Origin: BOG-908 sp964242595 | GTDB lineage: Bacteria > Pseudomonadota > Alphaproteobacteria > Acetobacterales > Acetobacteraceae | Direction: 5' to 3' | Length of the DNA stretch: 23,185 nt | Assembly (NCBI GenBank): GCA_964242595.1 | Contig: CAXTBC010000062.1 | Span: 1-23,185 of the forward strand | Shown here: positions 14,682 to 23,185 of the stretch, piece after piece | Layout of the letters: every line of letters begins with the position of its first letter | Position numbering within the stretch: the first letter of the stretch is position 1 | The notes under the pieces: model-generated | What the model was told of the DNA's origin: nothing | What the model saw: only the letters and a program-made list of their open reading frames with translations | Database searches by the model: none | Translations under genes and position numbers: made by a program

Positions 14682-17600
14682 TCAAGCCTTCCGAAACGCC
14701 TCCAGCAACGCCGGCATGGCCGCAGCCACCCGAGCCACGGAAGCCTCTTTCACCACGTCGTATCCCCGAACCTGGTCGTGCGCCCGCAGCAGCGCCTGGG
14801 CCGGGGCCACGCGCCGCTCGTTCAGGTCGCGCAGCACCGTGTCCACCAGCGCCGTGTAGTCCGCCATCAGGCGGCGCTCCATGCGGCGGTGGGCGCCGTA
14901 GCCGAACACGTCCAGCGGGGTGCCGCGCAGGGCGCGCAGGCGGGTCAGCAGGCCGAAGCCGCGCGTCATGGCGGCGCCGAACCGGCGTTTGGCGGGCCGG
15001 CCGGTACGGACGTCGCGCCGGCTGAACAGCGGCGGCGCCAGGTTGTAGGCGATGGTGAAGTCGCCTTCGAAGTTCTCGCGCAGGCGCGCCATGGTGGCGG
15101 GGTCGGTCATCAGGCGGCCGACCTCGTACTCGTCCTTGTAGGTCATCAGCTTGGCGGCCACCTGGGCCACCGCGCGCGACAGGCGGCCGTCGTTGCCGGG
15201 CAGCCTGGCTTCTGCCGCCTCCACCCGGGCCACCAAGGCGCGGTAGCGGTTGGCGTGGGCGTCGCCGCCCCAGGCGCGCAGGCGCGGCATGCGGTCGGCC
15301 AGCAGGTCGCCCAGCGTGTCCGGGATGTGCGCTTCCTCGTGGCCGCGCAGCCAGGCGGCGGCCAGGTCCGGGCGGGCGGCGGCGATGCGGCCCAGGCCCC
15401 AGGCGCGCTTGTTCATCTCGATCTCGGTGCGGTTCAGCTCGATGGCGCGCATGATGTGTTCGGCGCGCAGCGGGATCAGCCCGCGCTGCCAGGCGTAGCC
15501 CACCAGGAAGAGGTTGGCCCCGACAGCGTTGCCAAGCATCACCTGGGCGATGCGGGTGGCATCGATGCTCATCACCCGCTCCCCGTCCGCGCACGGCGTC
15601 ACGCGGGCCAGCAAGGGGGCGAAGCTGAGGTCGAGGTCCGCGTCGCGCGCGAAGCTCGCGTTGGGCGAGACGAAGCGGTTCAGCAGCACCGCGCTGCGGC
15701 CGTGGCCGAGCTTGGCCAGCGTCTCCGGCACCGCCACCACCATCGGGTCCGCGCCGATCACCAGGTCCACGTCGCCGTTGGGGATGCGCGGAGAATGGCG
15801 CTCGGCGCCGTCGCCCAGGCGCAAGTGGCTGGTGACGGAGCCATTGCGCTGCGCCAGGCCGGAATTGTCCAGCACGGTCAGCAGCAGGCCCTGCAGGTGG
15901 GCGGCCATGCCCAGCAGGGCGGCGACGGTGACCACGCCCTGGCCGCCGATGCCGGCGAGCAGCATGTTGTACACCTCGCCGATCCGCGGCAAAGTGGGCT
16001 CCGGCAGGGCAGCGATCAGCGCCTGTTCGCCTGCCAGCGGGTCGGCGGCGTCGTCGCCTTCGGCGCGCGCCCGCACCTTGCCACCCAGCACGCTGATGAA
16101 GCTGGGGCACAGGCCCTTGGCGCAGGAGAAATCCTTGTTGCAGACGGTCTGGTTGATGCGGCGCTTGCGGCCCAGCGCGGTCTCGAGCGGCTCGATGGCG
16201 ATGCAGTTGGACTGCACGCCGCAATCGCCGCAGCCCTCGCAGATCTCGGGGTGGATGAACAGGCGCTCCTGCGGGTCGGGCAGCGTGCCGCGCTTGCGCA
16301 TGCGGCGGCTCTCCGTGGCGCAGGCCTGCTCGTAGATGAGGGCGCTGACGCCGTCGTACTCGCGCAGTTCGCGCTGCACCGCGTCCAGCTCGGCGCGGGG
16401 GTGGAACGTCACGCCGGGCGGGTAGTCGGAAGGCGTGTGGCGGCCGAGGTCGTCGCTGACCAGGGCCACGCGGGCGCAGCCCTCGGCCGTGAGCTGGTGG
16501 GCCACGTGGGGCGCGGTGATGTCGCCGGCGAACTGCTCGCCTTCCACCGTCTGCCCGCCGGTCATCGCCACCGCGCCGTTGAGCAGGATCTTGTAGGTGA
16601 TGCGGGCATGGGCGGCGATGGCGGCGCGCACGGCCAGCAGGCCGGAGTGGAAGTAGGTGCCGTCGCCCAGGTTCTGGAAGATGTGCGGCGTGGTGGTAAA
16701 CGGCGCCTGGCCGATCCACTGCGCGCCCTCGCCGCCCATGTGGGTGGCGGTGGTGGTGTTCCGCTCCGGCATGGCGGCCGCCATGATGTGGCAGCCGATG
16801 CCGGCACCGGCGATGGAGCCTTCGGGCACCACGGTGGAGGTGTTGTGCGGGCAGCCGGCGCAGAAGCTGGGCGGCCGCAGCAGGTCCTTCACGCCGTAGG
16901 AGATGGTGGGGATGCCGGTCTGCAGCGGCTTGATCGTCTCGAACCGCGCGCGCAGCGCGTCGTCCTCGATGCGGCCGCGCAGGCGGTTGGCGATCACGTG
17001 CAGCAGCAGGTCCGGGTCCAGCTCGCCCACCTCGCGTAGCAGCGGGCGTGCGTGCTCGTCCAGCTTGCCTGTCAGGCGTGGGCGCAGATGCGCTGGCTGG
17101 TTGTACAGGATGGTGGAGATCTGGTCCTCGATGATCGGGTGCTTCTCCTCCACCACGAACACTTCCTCGCAGGTCTCGGCAAAGGCGCGCAGGCGCTGCG
17201 GCTCCAGCGGCCACACCATGCCCACCTTGTAGACGGCGATGCCCAGTGCCGTGCAGCGTTGCTCGTCGAGCCCCAAGCCGCGCAGCGCCTCGATCACGTC
17301 CAGGTAGGCCTTGCCCGTGCTGACGATGCCGAGGCGGTTGTGGCGCGCGTTACCCCAGGCCAGCCTGTCGAGGTTGTTGGAGCGCACCCAGGCCTGGGCC
17401 GCGGGGTGGCGCTGCTCGAAGTGGCGGGCCTCGATCTCCAGCGCGCTGCCGTTCTGGGCGCGCAGGTTCAACCCGCCGGGCGGCAGCTCGAAATCGCCGG
17501 GCAGCAGGAAGGGCAGCGTGTCCATGTCGGCGGGGATGGAGGCGCCGCCCTCCACCGTGTCGGTCAGCGCCTTCATGCCGATCCAGCAGCCGCTGTAGCG

Positions 17601-18221
17601 GCTCATCGCCCAGGCGGACAGGCCGAAGCCGACCAGCTCCTCCACCGTGCTGGGGTTGAGCACCGGCATGCCGAAATGGATCAGCGCCAGGTCGCTCTGG
17701 TGGGCCAGGGTGGAGGAGCGCGCGCCGTGGTCGTCGCCGCACAGCGCTATGGCGCCGCCCAGCGCGGGGGTGCCGGCGTAGCTAGCGTGCTTCAGCACGT
17801 CGGCCGAGCGGTCCACGCCCGGGCCTTTGCCGTACCATAGGCCGAACACGCCGTCCTGCTTGGCGCCGGGCAGCAGGCCCACCTGCTGGCTGCCCCACAC
17901 GGCGGTAGCGGCCAGATCCTCGTTGATGCCAGGCTGGAAGACGATGTCGTGCGCGTCGAGGTGCTTCTTGGCGCTCCACAGCGCCAGGTCGTAGCCGCCA
18001 AGCGGGCTGCCGCGGTAGCCGCTGATGAAACCCGCCGTGCGTAGGCCGGCCGCACGGTCCCGCCGGCGCTGCAGCAACGGCAGGCGGACCAGGGCCTGGA
18101 TGCCGGTGAGGAAGACGCGGCCTTCGAACCGCGCGTAGCGGTCTTCCAGGGTGATAGCGGTGGGCGCGCGCTGCGGTGCCTTTTCCTGCAGCACGTCCAT
18201 CGTTGCGGGTTCAACATCCAT
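14682..18221 (-). CDS. Indolepyruvate ferredoxin oxidoreductase (fused, ~1180 aa)
   Basis: A single-chain 2-oxoacid:ferredoxin oxidoreductase that oxidatively decarboxylates aryl-pyruvates (indolepyruvate, phenylpyruvate) to acyl-CoA, using thiamine diphosphate and Fe-S clusters. The N-terminal part has GFISGYRGSPLGGYD (about 64-78). The TPP-binding part has SFCAGCPHN, GIGCHIM, HMGGEGAQWIG and NLGDGTYFHSG. A [4Fe-4S] region around residue 655-700 has CEGCGDCGVQSNC and CNKDFSCAKGLCPSF. The gamma domain starts near 750 (MLLAGIGGQGVVT). The 1179 residues match the long bacterial form rather than the archaeal two-subunit IorAB. ATG 18221 has AAGGA 8 nt upstream. It stands alone, with no ferredoxin or aminotransferase beside it. 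Confidence 0.95.
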   Translation of the reverse strand: MDVEPATMDVLQEKAPQRAPTAITLEDRYARFEGRVFLTGIQALVRLPLLQRRRDRAAGLRTAGFISGYRGSPLGGYDLALWSAKKHLDAHDIVFQPGINEDLAATAVWGSQQVGLLPGAKQDGVFGLWYGKGPGVDRSADVLKHASYAGTPALGGAIALCGDDHGARSSTLAHQSDLALIHFGMPVLNPSTVEELVGFGLSAWAMSRYSGCWIGMKALTDTVEGGASIPADMDTLPFLLPGDFELPPGGLNLRAQNGSALEIEARHFEQRHPAAQAWVRSNNLDRLAWGNARHNRLGIVSTGKAYLDVIEALRGLGLDEQRCTALGIAVYKVGMVWPLEPQRLRAFAETCEEVFVVEEKHPIIEDQISTILYNQPAHLRPRLTGKLDEHARPLLREVGELDPDLLLHVIANRLRGRIEDDALRARFETIKPLQTGIPTISYGVKDLLRPPSFCAGCPHNTSTVVPEGSIAGAGIGCHIMAAAMPERNTTTATHMGGEGAQWIGQAPFTTTPHIFQNLGDGTYFHSGLLAVRAAIAAHARITYKILLNGAVAMTGGQTVEGEQFAGDITAPHVAHQLTAEGCARVALVSDDLGRHTPSDYPPGVTFHPRAELDAVQRELREYDGVSALIYEQACATESRRMRKRGTLPDPQERLFIHPEICEGCGDCGVQSNCIAIEPLETALGRKRRINQTVCNKDFSCAKGLCPSFISVLGGKVRARAEGDDAADPLAGEQALIAALPEPTLPRIGEVYNMLLAGIGGQGVVTVAALLGMAAHLQGLLLTVLDNSGLAQRNGSVTSHLRLGDGAERHSPRIPNGDVDLVIGADPMVVAVPETLAKLGHGRSAVLLNRFVSPNASFARDADLDLSFAPLLARVTPCADGERVMSIDATRIAQVMLGNAVGANLFLVGYAWQRGLIPLRAEHIMRAIELNRTEIEMNKRAWGLGRIAAARPDLAAAWLRGHEEAHIPDTLGDLLADRMPRLRAWGGDAHANRYRALVARVEAAEARLPGNDGRLSRAVAQVAAKLMTYKDEYEVGRLMTDPATMARLRENFEGDFTIAYNLAPPLFSRRDVRTGRPAKRRFGAAMTRGFGLLTRLRALRGTPLDVFGYGAHRRMERRLMADYTALVDTVLRDLNERRVAPAQALLRAHDQVRGYDVVKEASVARVAAAMPALLEAFRKA

Positions 18222-18398
18222 GGGCGCCGTCCTTACCTGACGGGCGCGAGGCCCGGCTCAGCCATGAGCTAGAGGCGAGGCTGACATTGCACAACGCGGC
18301 TTGGCAAATTAGTCGCTATCCGGTGGCCGGGAAGGTTACTGCGGTCATAACTGCAAAGCCGAGGCCATTAATAAAGCAAGAGAGTTCTTGGTAGGGTG

Positions 18399-18562
18399 AA
18401 GGCAAGAACGGCCTTCTTTTCGAGAAAAAGAAGCAAAAAGCTTTTGTCTGCGCTGTCGCCGTTTTGTCCGGACGCACCTGGCGTATGTCGGGAGGGTCCA
18501 GAACACCAGCGACAGCGCGAGCAAAAGCTTTTTGCTTTTTTCTCGAAAAAGAAAGCCTTTTA
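18399..18562. repeat. Dispersed palindromic-arm element, copy D (full, longest)
   Basis: A two-armed copy. The left arm is GGCAAGAACGGCC, TTCTTTTCGAGAAAAAGAAG and CAAAAAGCTTTTG. The core starts CGCTGTCGCCG and ends GCGACAGCGCG. The right arm is GCAAAAGCTTTTTGC, then TTTTTTCTCGAAAAAGAAAG, then CC. The arms are inverted copies, and CGCTGTCGC/GCGACAGCG extends the pairing inward. It lies between the stop of the GIY-YIG gene and the start of the oxidoreductase. The rest of 18222-18398 shows no gene and no promoter I can name. Confidence 0.85.
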
Positions 18563-18568
18563 CCTGAC

Positions 18569-19537
18569 TTAAGCCAACGTCATCGGACGCCCAAACTGCG
18601 CTGCAGCGGGCAGCCTCCAGGCACGCCGTGCCGGCTTTGGCAGCGCAGCCGGCTCGGCCAGCAGGTTGGCATAGACCCAGCGAAGCGAGGCGGCCACCAG
18701 CCGGCGAGCGGCCGGGTCCGCGCGCACGCGGTCTAGTTCGGCCAGCAACGCGGATAGTACCGAAGCCGCTACCGGCTGCAGCGCCTCCAGGCAGGCCGGT
18801 GCCTGGCGCGTGTGCAGGCACATCGCAACGTAGCGGCAGCACGCCTGCACGAAGCGGGGGGCCGTCCGGTCGGGCGAGGCGGCGAAGAACAGCGACCACG
18901 CCTTGGCCATGTTCGCCATGTGGCCTTCCAGCGCGAAAAGCTCGGCCATCTCGCAGTAGCAGTAAGGGTCGCCGCGGCGCGCGCCCTCCTTCAGCGGCGC
19001 CAGGGCGCGGCGACGGCCGGCGCGGTTCTGCCGCACGGCGTAGAGCTGGACGTAGATGCTGCCCAGGCGCGCGTGAGCGTCCAGCGCGCCCTTGGCGGCG
19101 GCCTGCCGGTAGAGCCTTACCGCCTCGCCGGTATCCTGCAACACGTCGCCGTGCCCGTACAGGGCGTCGTCACCGGCCGCGAGCAGGTCATCGGCGGTGC
19201 GGGCAGCCGCTTCCTGTGCGTCCGGCGCGGGTGCGCCGGCCTCCAGCGCCGCGCCTGCCTGCCGGAACAGGGCGATGATGTCGGGCGCAGTGCCCCAGAA
19301 GAACTCCCGGGCGGGATTCACCCGCAAGCCGGTCCGGTCCAGCAAGGCGTGGATGGCCCGCTCGGCGGCGTGGCAATCGGCAAAGGATTGTTCGTAAGCC
19401 ACCACGTACGGGGTGGCCACGCCGGTGACGGCGGACAGCTCGGCCGCGCGGTCCCGCGGCAGGCGCGTGGTGCGGCCCACCTTGGCCACGCCTTGCATGC
19501 ACGAATTGACTAGCACGTACACCCAGCCTTCTTCCAC
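18569..19537 (-). CDS. GIY-YIG (T5orf172-like) domain plus Sel1/TPR-like repeats
   Basis: A 322-residue protein of two parts. Residues 4-90 match the T5orf172/MUG113 branch of the GIY-YIG nuclease superfamily: GWVYVLVNSCMQGVAKVGRT (GIY reduced to VYV, YIG to KVG, then Arg22), ELSAVTGVATP, a candidate catalytic Glu in HAAERAIHALL, and NPAREFFWG. From about 120, ALYGHGDVLQDTGEAVRLYR and QAAAKGALDAHARLGSIYV are Sel1/TPR-like helical repeats, continuing less clearly toward the C terminus. I chose the GTG at 19537 because GGAGG lies 5 nt upstream; a GTG at 19582 lacks this. Its biological role is unknown: DNA-structure nuclease, defence factor or regulator are all open. Confidence 0.82.
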   Translation of the reverse strand: MEEGWVYVLVNSCMQGVAKVGRTTRLPRDRAAELSAVTGVATPYVVAYEQSFADCHAAERAIHALLDRTGLRVNPAREFFWGTAPDIIALFRQAGAALEAGAPAPDAQEAAARTADDLLAAGDDALYGHGDVLQDTGEAVRLYRQAAAKGALDAHARLGSIYVQLYAVRQNRAGRRRALAPLKEGARRGDPYCYCEMAELFALEGHMANMAKAWSLFFAASPDRTAPRFVQACCRYVAMCLHTRQAPACLEALQPVAASVLSALLAELDRVRADPAARRLVAASLRWVYANLLAEPAALPKPARRAWRLPAAAQFGRPMTLA

Positions 19538-19734
19538 GCATCCCTCCGCAGCCCTGTGTCGGTTGCGTCTCGCGTGCGTCACTGCACGCTACAACAACCT
19601 GGGGTTACAATGTAGAAAGGTGGCCTGTATGTGAAGTGAACGGAGATAGAACGATCCGATAATTGTTCAATTGCCGGTTGCGTACGAGTTGGTTGGCTGA
19701 TCTGTCACGATTTGCGCTTATCGGCTGGCAGCGG

Positions 19735-19794
19735 GTAGCGAGAAGGCCTTCTTTCAAGACAAAAAAGCAAAAAGCTTTTGTCTACGCTGTCGCG
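19735..19794. repeat. Dispersed palindromic-arm element, copy E (single arm)
   Basis: One arm plus part of the core: GAGAAGGCCTTCTTTCAAGA, then CAAAAAAGCAAAAAGCTTTT and GTCTACGCTGTCGCGG. The GA-centred palindrome is degraded to TTCTTTCAAGACAAAAAAG. The element starts ~25 bp after the peroxiredoxin stop (minus strand); no inverted second arm is found. The rest of 19538-19734 is unassigned and probably contains the promoter of the GIY-YIG gene. Confidence 0.7.
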
Positions 19795-19818
19795 GTTCCG
19801 TTCGAAGACGCTCGGGCA

Positions 19819-20298
19819 TCAAAGCCCGGCGAGCACGGCTTCCGCGCGGCTCACGTCGAAATCGCCGGGCTGCTCGACCGCCAGGTGGGTGACCCGCATG
19901 TTGTCGGCGACCAGGGCAAAGCGTTGGCTGCGCACGCCCAGGCCGCGGGCCACCAGGTCCAGCTCCAGGCCCAGCGCGTGGGTGAACTGCGCCGAGCCGT
20001 CGGCCAGCATCAGGATCTCCGGGCGGATGTCCTGGCTCTTGGCCCAGGCGTCCATGACGAACACGTCGTTGACGGCCAGGCAGGCCACCGTGTCGATCCC
20101 CTTGGCCTGGAACTCGGCCAAATGCTCGTTGAAGCCCGGCAGGTGCTTGGCCGAGCAGGTGGGCGTGAAGGCGCCCGGCACGGCGAACATGACCACGCGC
20201 TTGCCGCGGAACACGTCCTCGGTGGAGACCTCGCGCGGGCCGTCCGGCGTGGCCGCCATCAGCTTCATGGCGGGAAGCATGTCACCCTGCTTGATCAT
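19819..20298 (-). CDS. Peroxiredoxin, Prx5 type
   Basis: A thiol peroxidase that reduces hydrogen peroxide or organic peroxides. The peroxidatic Cys48 is in PGAFTPTCSAKHLPGF, the exact Prx5 signature. VACLAVNDVFVMDAWAK and LALVADNMRV-type blocks follow in the usual order. The length of 159 residues is normal. A second Cys (73) lies in ACLAVND, the conserved non-resolving position of this family, so a 1-Cys mechanism using glutathione or glutaredoxin is likely. GGAG lies 11 nt before the ATG. The gene is divergent from yqgE, sharing a ~130-bp intergenic region. Confidence 0.95.
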   Translation of the reverse strand: MIKQGDMLPAMKLMAATPDGPREVSTEDVFRGKRVVMFAVPGAFTPTCSAKHLPGFNEHLAEFQAKGIDTVACLAVNDVFVMDAWAKSQDIRPEILMLADGSAQFTHALGLELDLVARGLGVRSQRFALVADNMRVTHLAVEQPGDFDVSRAEAVLAGL

Positions 20299-20429
20299 CG
20301 TCGTCTGGCTCCGGATGTGGCATGACTGCTCTAGCCACTCGGTTACGCTCTGTCACCCGGGGTGGGTGGTTGCAACGGCGCGACCTCTTATCTGAGGCCC
20401 TCAACCATGATGCGGGACGACGACAGGCC

Positions 20430-21071
20430 ATGGGCAGGCGCAAGGCCGCGGCGAACACCAGGCAGGGAGGCGGCACTCAGGCGCAGGGCGAGGCGGCCGC
20501 CGGCGGGAGCGAGCCCGAGGGCCTGCTGACGGGACAGCTGCTGATCGCCATGCCGGCGATGACCACGCCGCACTTCGCGCAGACGGTGATCTACATGTGC
20601 GCCCACACGCCGGAGGGGGCGATGGGCATCGTGCTGAACCGCCCGCTGGCCAGCCCCAGTTTCGGCGACCTGCTCGAACAGCTCGACGTGACGCCCAAGC
20701 CGCCGGTGCGCAACATCGAGCTGTGCCGCGGCGGACCGCTGGACGCCGCCCGCGGCTTCGTGCTGCACACCGCCGACTGGACCGGCGACGGCAGCCTGAT
20801 GGTGGACCCGCAAATCGCGCTGACCGCCAGCCTGGACGTGCTGAAGTCGATCGCCGACGGCGGCGGCCCGCAGCGCGGCTTCCTGGCGCTGGGCTATGCC
20901 GGCTGGGGCCCGGGCCAGTTGGACCGCGAGCTGTCGGAGAACGCCTGGCTGTCGGCGCCGGCGAGCGTGGACATCGTGTTCGACGGCGAGCACGAGACGA
21001 AGTGGCGGCGTGCGATGGGGATATTGAAGGTGGATCCCGTGCTGCTGTCCGGCGTGGCGGGGCACGCTTAG
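20430..21071 (+). CDS. YqgE/AlgH family protein
   Basis: A 213-residue member of the YqgE/AlgH (DUF179) family, widespread in proteobacteria and without a firm biochemical function. Core signatures are GQLLIAMPAMTTPHFAQTVI, YMCAHTPEGAMGIVLNRPL, a CRGGPLDAARGFVLHT segment and LGYAGWGPGQLDRELSENAW. The ATG at 20430 leaves a ~43-residue Gly/Ala/Glu-rich leader before the conserved core. The frame is open back to an ATG at 20322, which would overlap the promoter region of the divergent peroxiredoxin and has no family support. No strong Shine-Dalgarno is seen for 20430. A full repeat element follows the TAG stop directly. Confidence 0.9.
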   Translation: MGRRKAAANTRQGGGTQAQGEAAAGGSEPEGLLTGQLLIAMPAMTTPHFAQTVIYMCAHTPEGAMGIVLNRPLASPSFGDLLEQLDVTPKPPVRNIELCRGGPLDAARGFVLHTADWTGDGSLMVDPQIALTASLDVLKSIADGGGPQRGFLALGYAGWGPGQLDRELSENAWLSAPASVDIVFDGEHETKWRRAMGILKVDPVLLSGVAGHA

Positions 21072-21206
21072 GCAAGGCAAGGAAGGCCTTCTTTTCTGAA
21101 GAAAAGAAGCAAAAGACTTTTGACTCCGCTGTCGCGCCTTCGCCCTGGACCACCCGACAGGGAGCAAAAGTTTTTTGGTTCTTTTTTTCAAAAAAGAACT
21201 CTTGCC
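21072..21206. repeat. Dispersed palindromic-arm element, copy F (full)
   Basis: A two-armed copy beginning on the base after the yqgE stop. The left arm is GGCAAGGCAAGGAAGGCC, then TTCTTTTCTGAAGAAAAGAA and GCAAAAGACTTTTG. The core is CGCTGTCGC ... ACCCGACAGGGAG. The right arm is GCAAAAGTTTTTTGG, then TTCTTTTTTTCAAAAAAGAA, then CTCTTGCC. The two arms are clearly related to copies B and D but differ in the central bases (TGAA or TCAA instead of CGAG) while keeping the symmetry. Confidence 0.85.
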
Positions 21207-21235
21207 TTGAGCACCTCTTCGCGCGCTCCCAAATC
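21206..21235 (+). promoter_or_regulatory. Possible RpoH (sigma-32) promoter for clpB
   Basis: CTTGAG (21206-21211), a 16-bp spacer, then CCCAAAT (21228-21234), about 65 bp before the clpB start. This resembles the heat-shock sigma consensus CTTGAA and CCCATNT with suitable spacing, and clpB is a classic RpoH target. The -10 match is imperfect, so the call is tentative. Confidence 0.4.
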
Positions 21236-21297
21236 CTGTCGCAACGCCGCCTTCCAGGGACGTTGAAGCTTCTGTCGCCTAAATAGGGACACACGAG

Positions 21298-23185
<1,888 letters not shown>

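Noticed and set aside
14778..17039. A 753-codon open frame on the plus strand opposite the oxidoreductase gene
   Set aside because: The opposite strand carries a complete, motif-rich oxidoreductase; this frame is its mirror and matches nothing known to me.
1459..21206. The six arm elements as a CRISPR array or REP cluster
   Set aside because: They are scattered over ~20 kb as single copies at gene ends, not spaced by unique spacers of constant length, and they are AT-rich rather than GC-rich like classical REP sequences.

Overview
The window is GC-rich chromosomal DNA whose gene content and intergenic repeats fit an alphaproteobacterium of the Acetobacteraceae type. The clues are a fused ~1180-residue indolepyruvate ferredoxin oxidoreductase, alphaproteobacterial-style def-fmt-truA, YqgE/AlgH and ClpB, and GGGGCTCTGCCC-type intergenic repeats. 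The family assignment is inference from recognition; no 16S rRNA or tRNA is present.

Layout. 1-346 (-): start of the BipA/TypA GTPase, cut by the window edge. 544-1392 (-): a secreted low-complexity protein followed by a good terminator. 1566-3779 (-): compact def-fmt-truA operon (peptide deformylase, Met-tRNA formyltransferase, tRNA pseudouridine synthase). 3940-4542 (-): cytochrome b561. Divergent from it, 4634-6118 (+): a membrane family-2 glycosyltransferase. 6186-8910 (+): a di-haem cytochrome c peroxidase and, 10 bp later, a methyl-accepting chemotaxis protein. 9004-9696 (+): a ClpP paralogue whose catalytic Asp position reads Asn. 9698-10016: gene-free repeat element. 10062-13002 (+): a radical SAM protein with a fused N-terminal beta-sandwich-like domain, then a GT-C-type membrane protein; 13089-13979 (-): a MycE/TylF-like methyltransferase converges on them. 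Together these look like a small glycan or envelope modification locus. 14098-14640: a second repeat-bounded, gene-free block holding a wrecked IS630-family transposase. 14682-18221 (-): indolepyruvate ferredoxin oxidoreductase. 18569-19537 (-): a GIY-YIG (T5orf172-like) domain joined to Sel1/TPR-like repeats. 19819-20298 (-): a Prx5-type peroxiredoxin, divergent from yqgE at 20430-21071 (+). 21298-end (+): clpB, cut by the window edge.

The most unusual layer is intergenic. Six copies of one AT-rich, nested-palindrome element sit directly after gene stops (1459-1569, 3811-3943, 13004-13050, 18399-18562, 19735-19794, 21072-21206). Full copies have two inverted arms, each containing a TTCTTTTTCGAGAAAAAGAA-like and a GCAAAAAGCTTTT-like palindrome, around a core with CTGTCG and CGACAG. 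They supply the TAA stop of two genes and look like bidirectional terminators spread as a mobile or templated repeat family. A second, unrelated family begins GGGGCTCTGCCC, occurs as inverted pairs, and two of its ends share roughly 85 bp of diverged but alignable sequence and hairpin architecture.

All calls come from reading the sequence; no database search was run.
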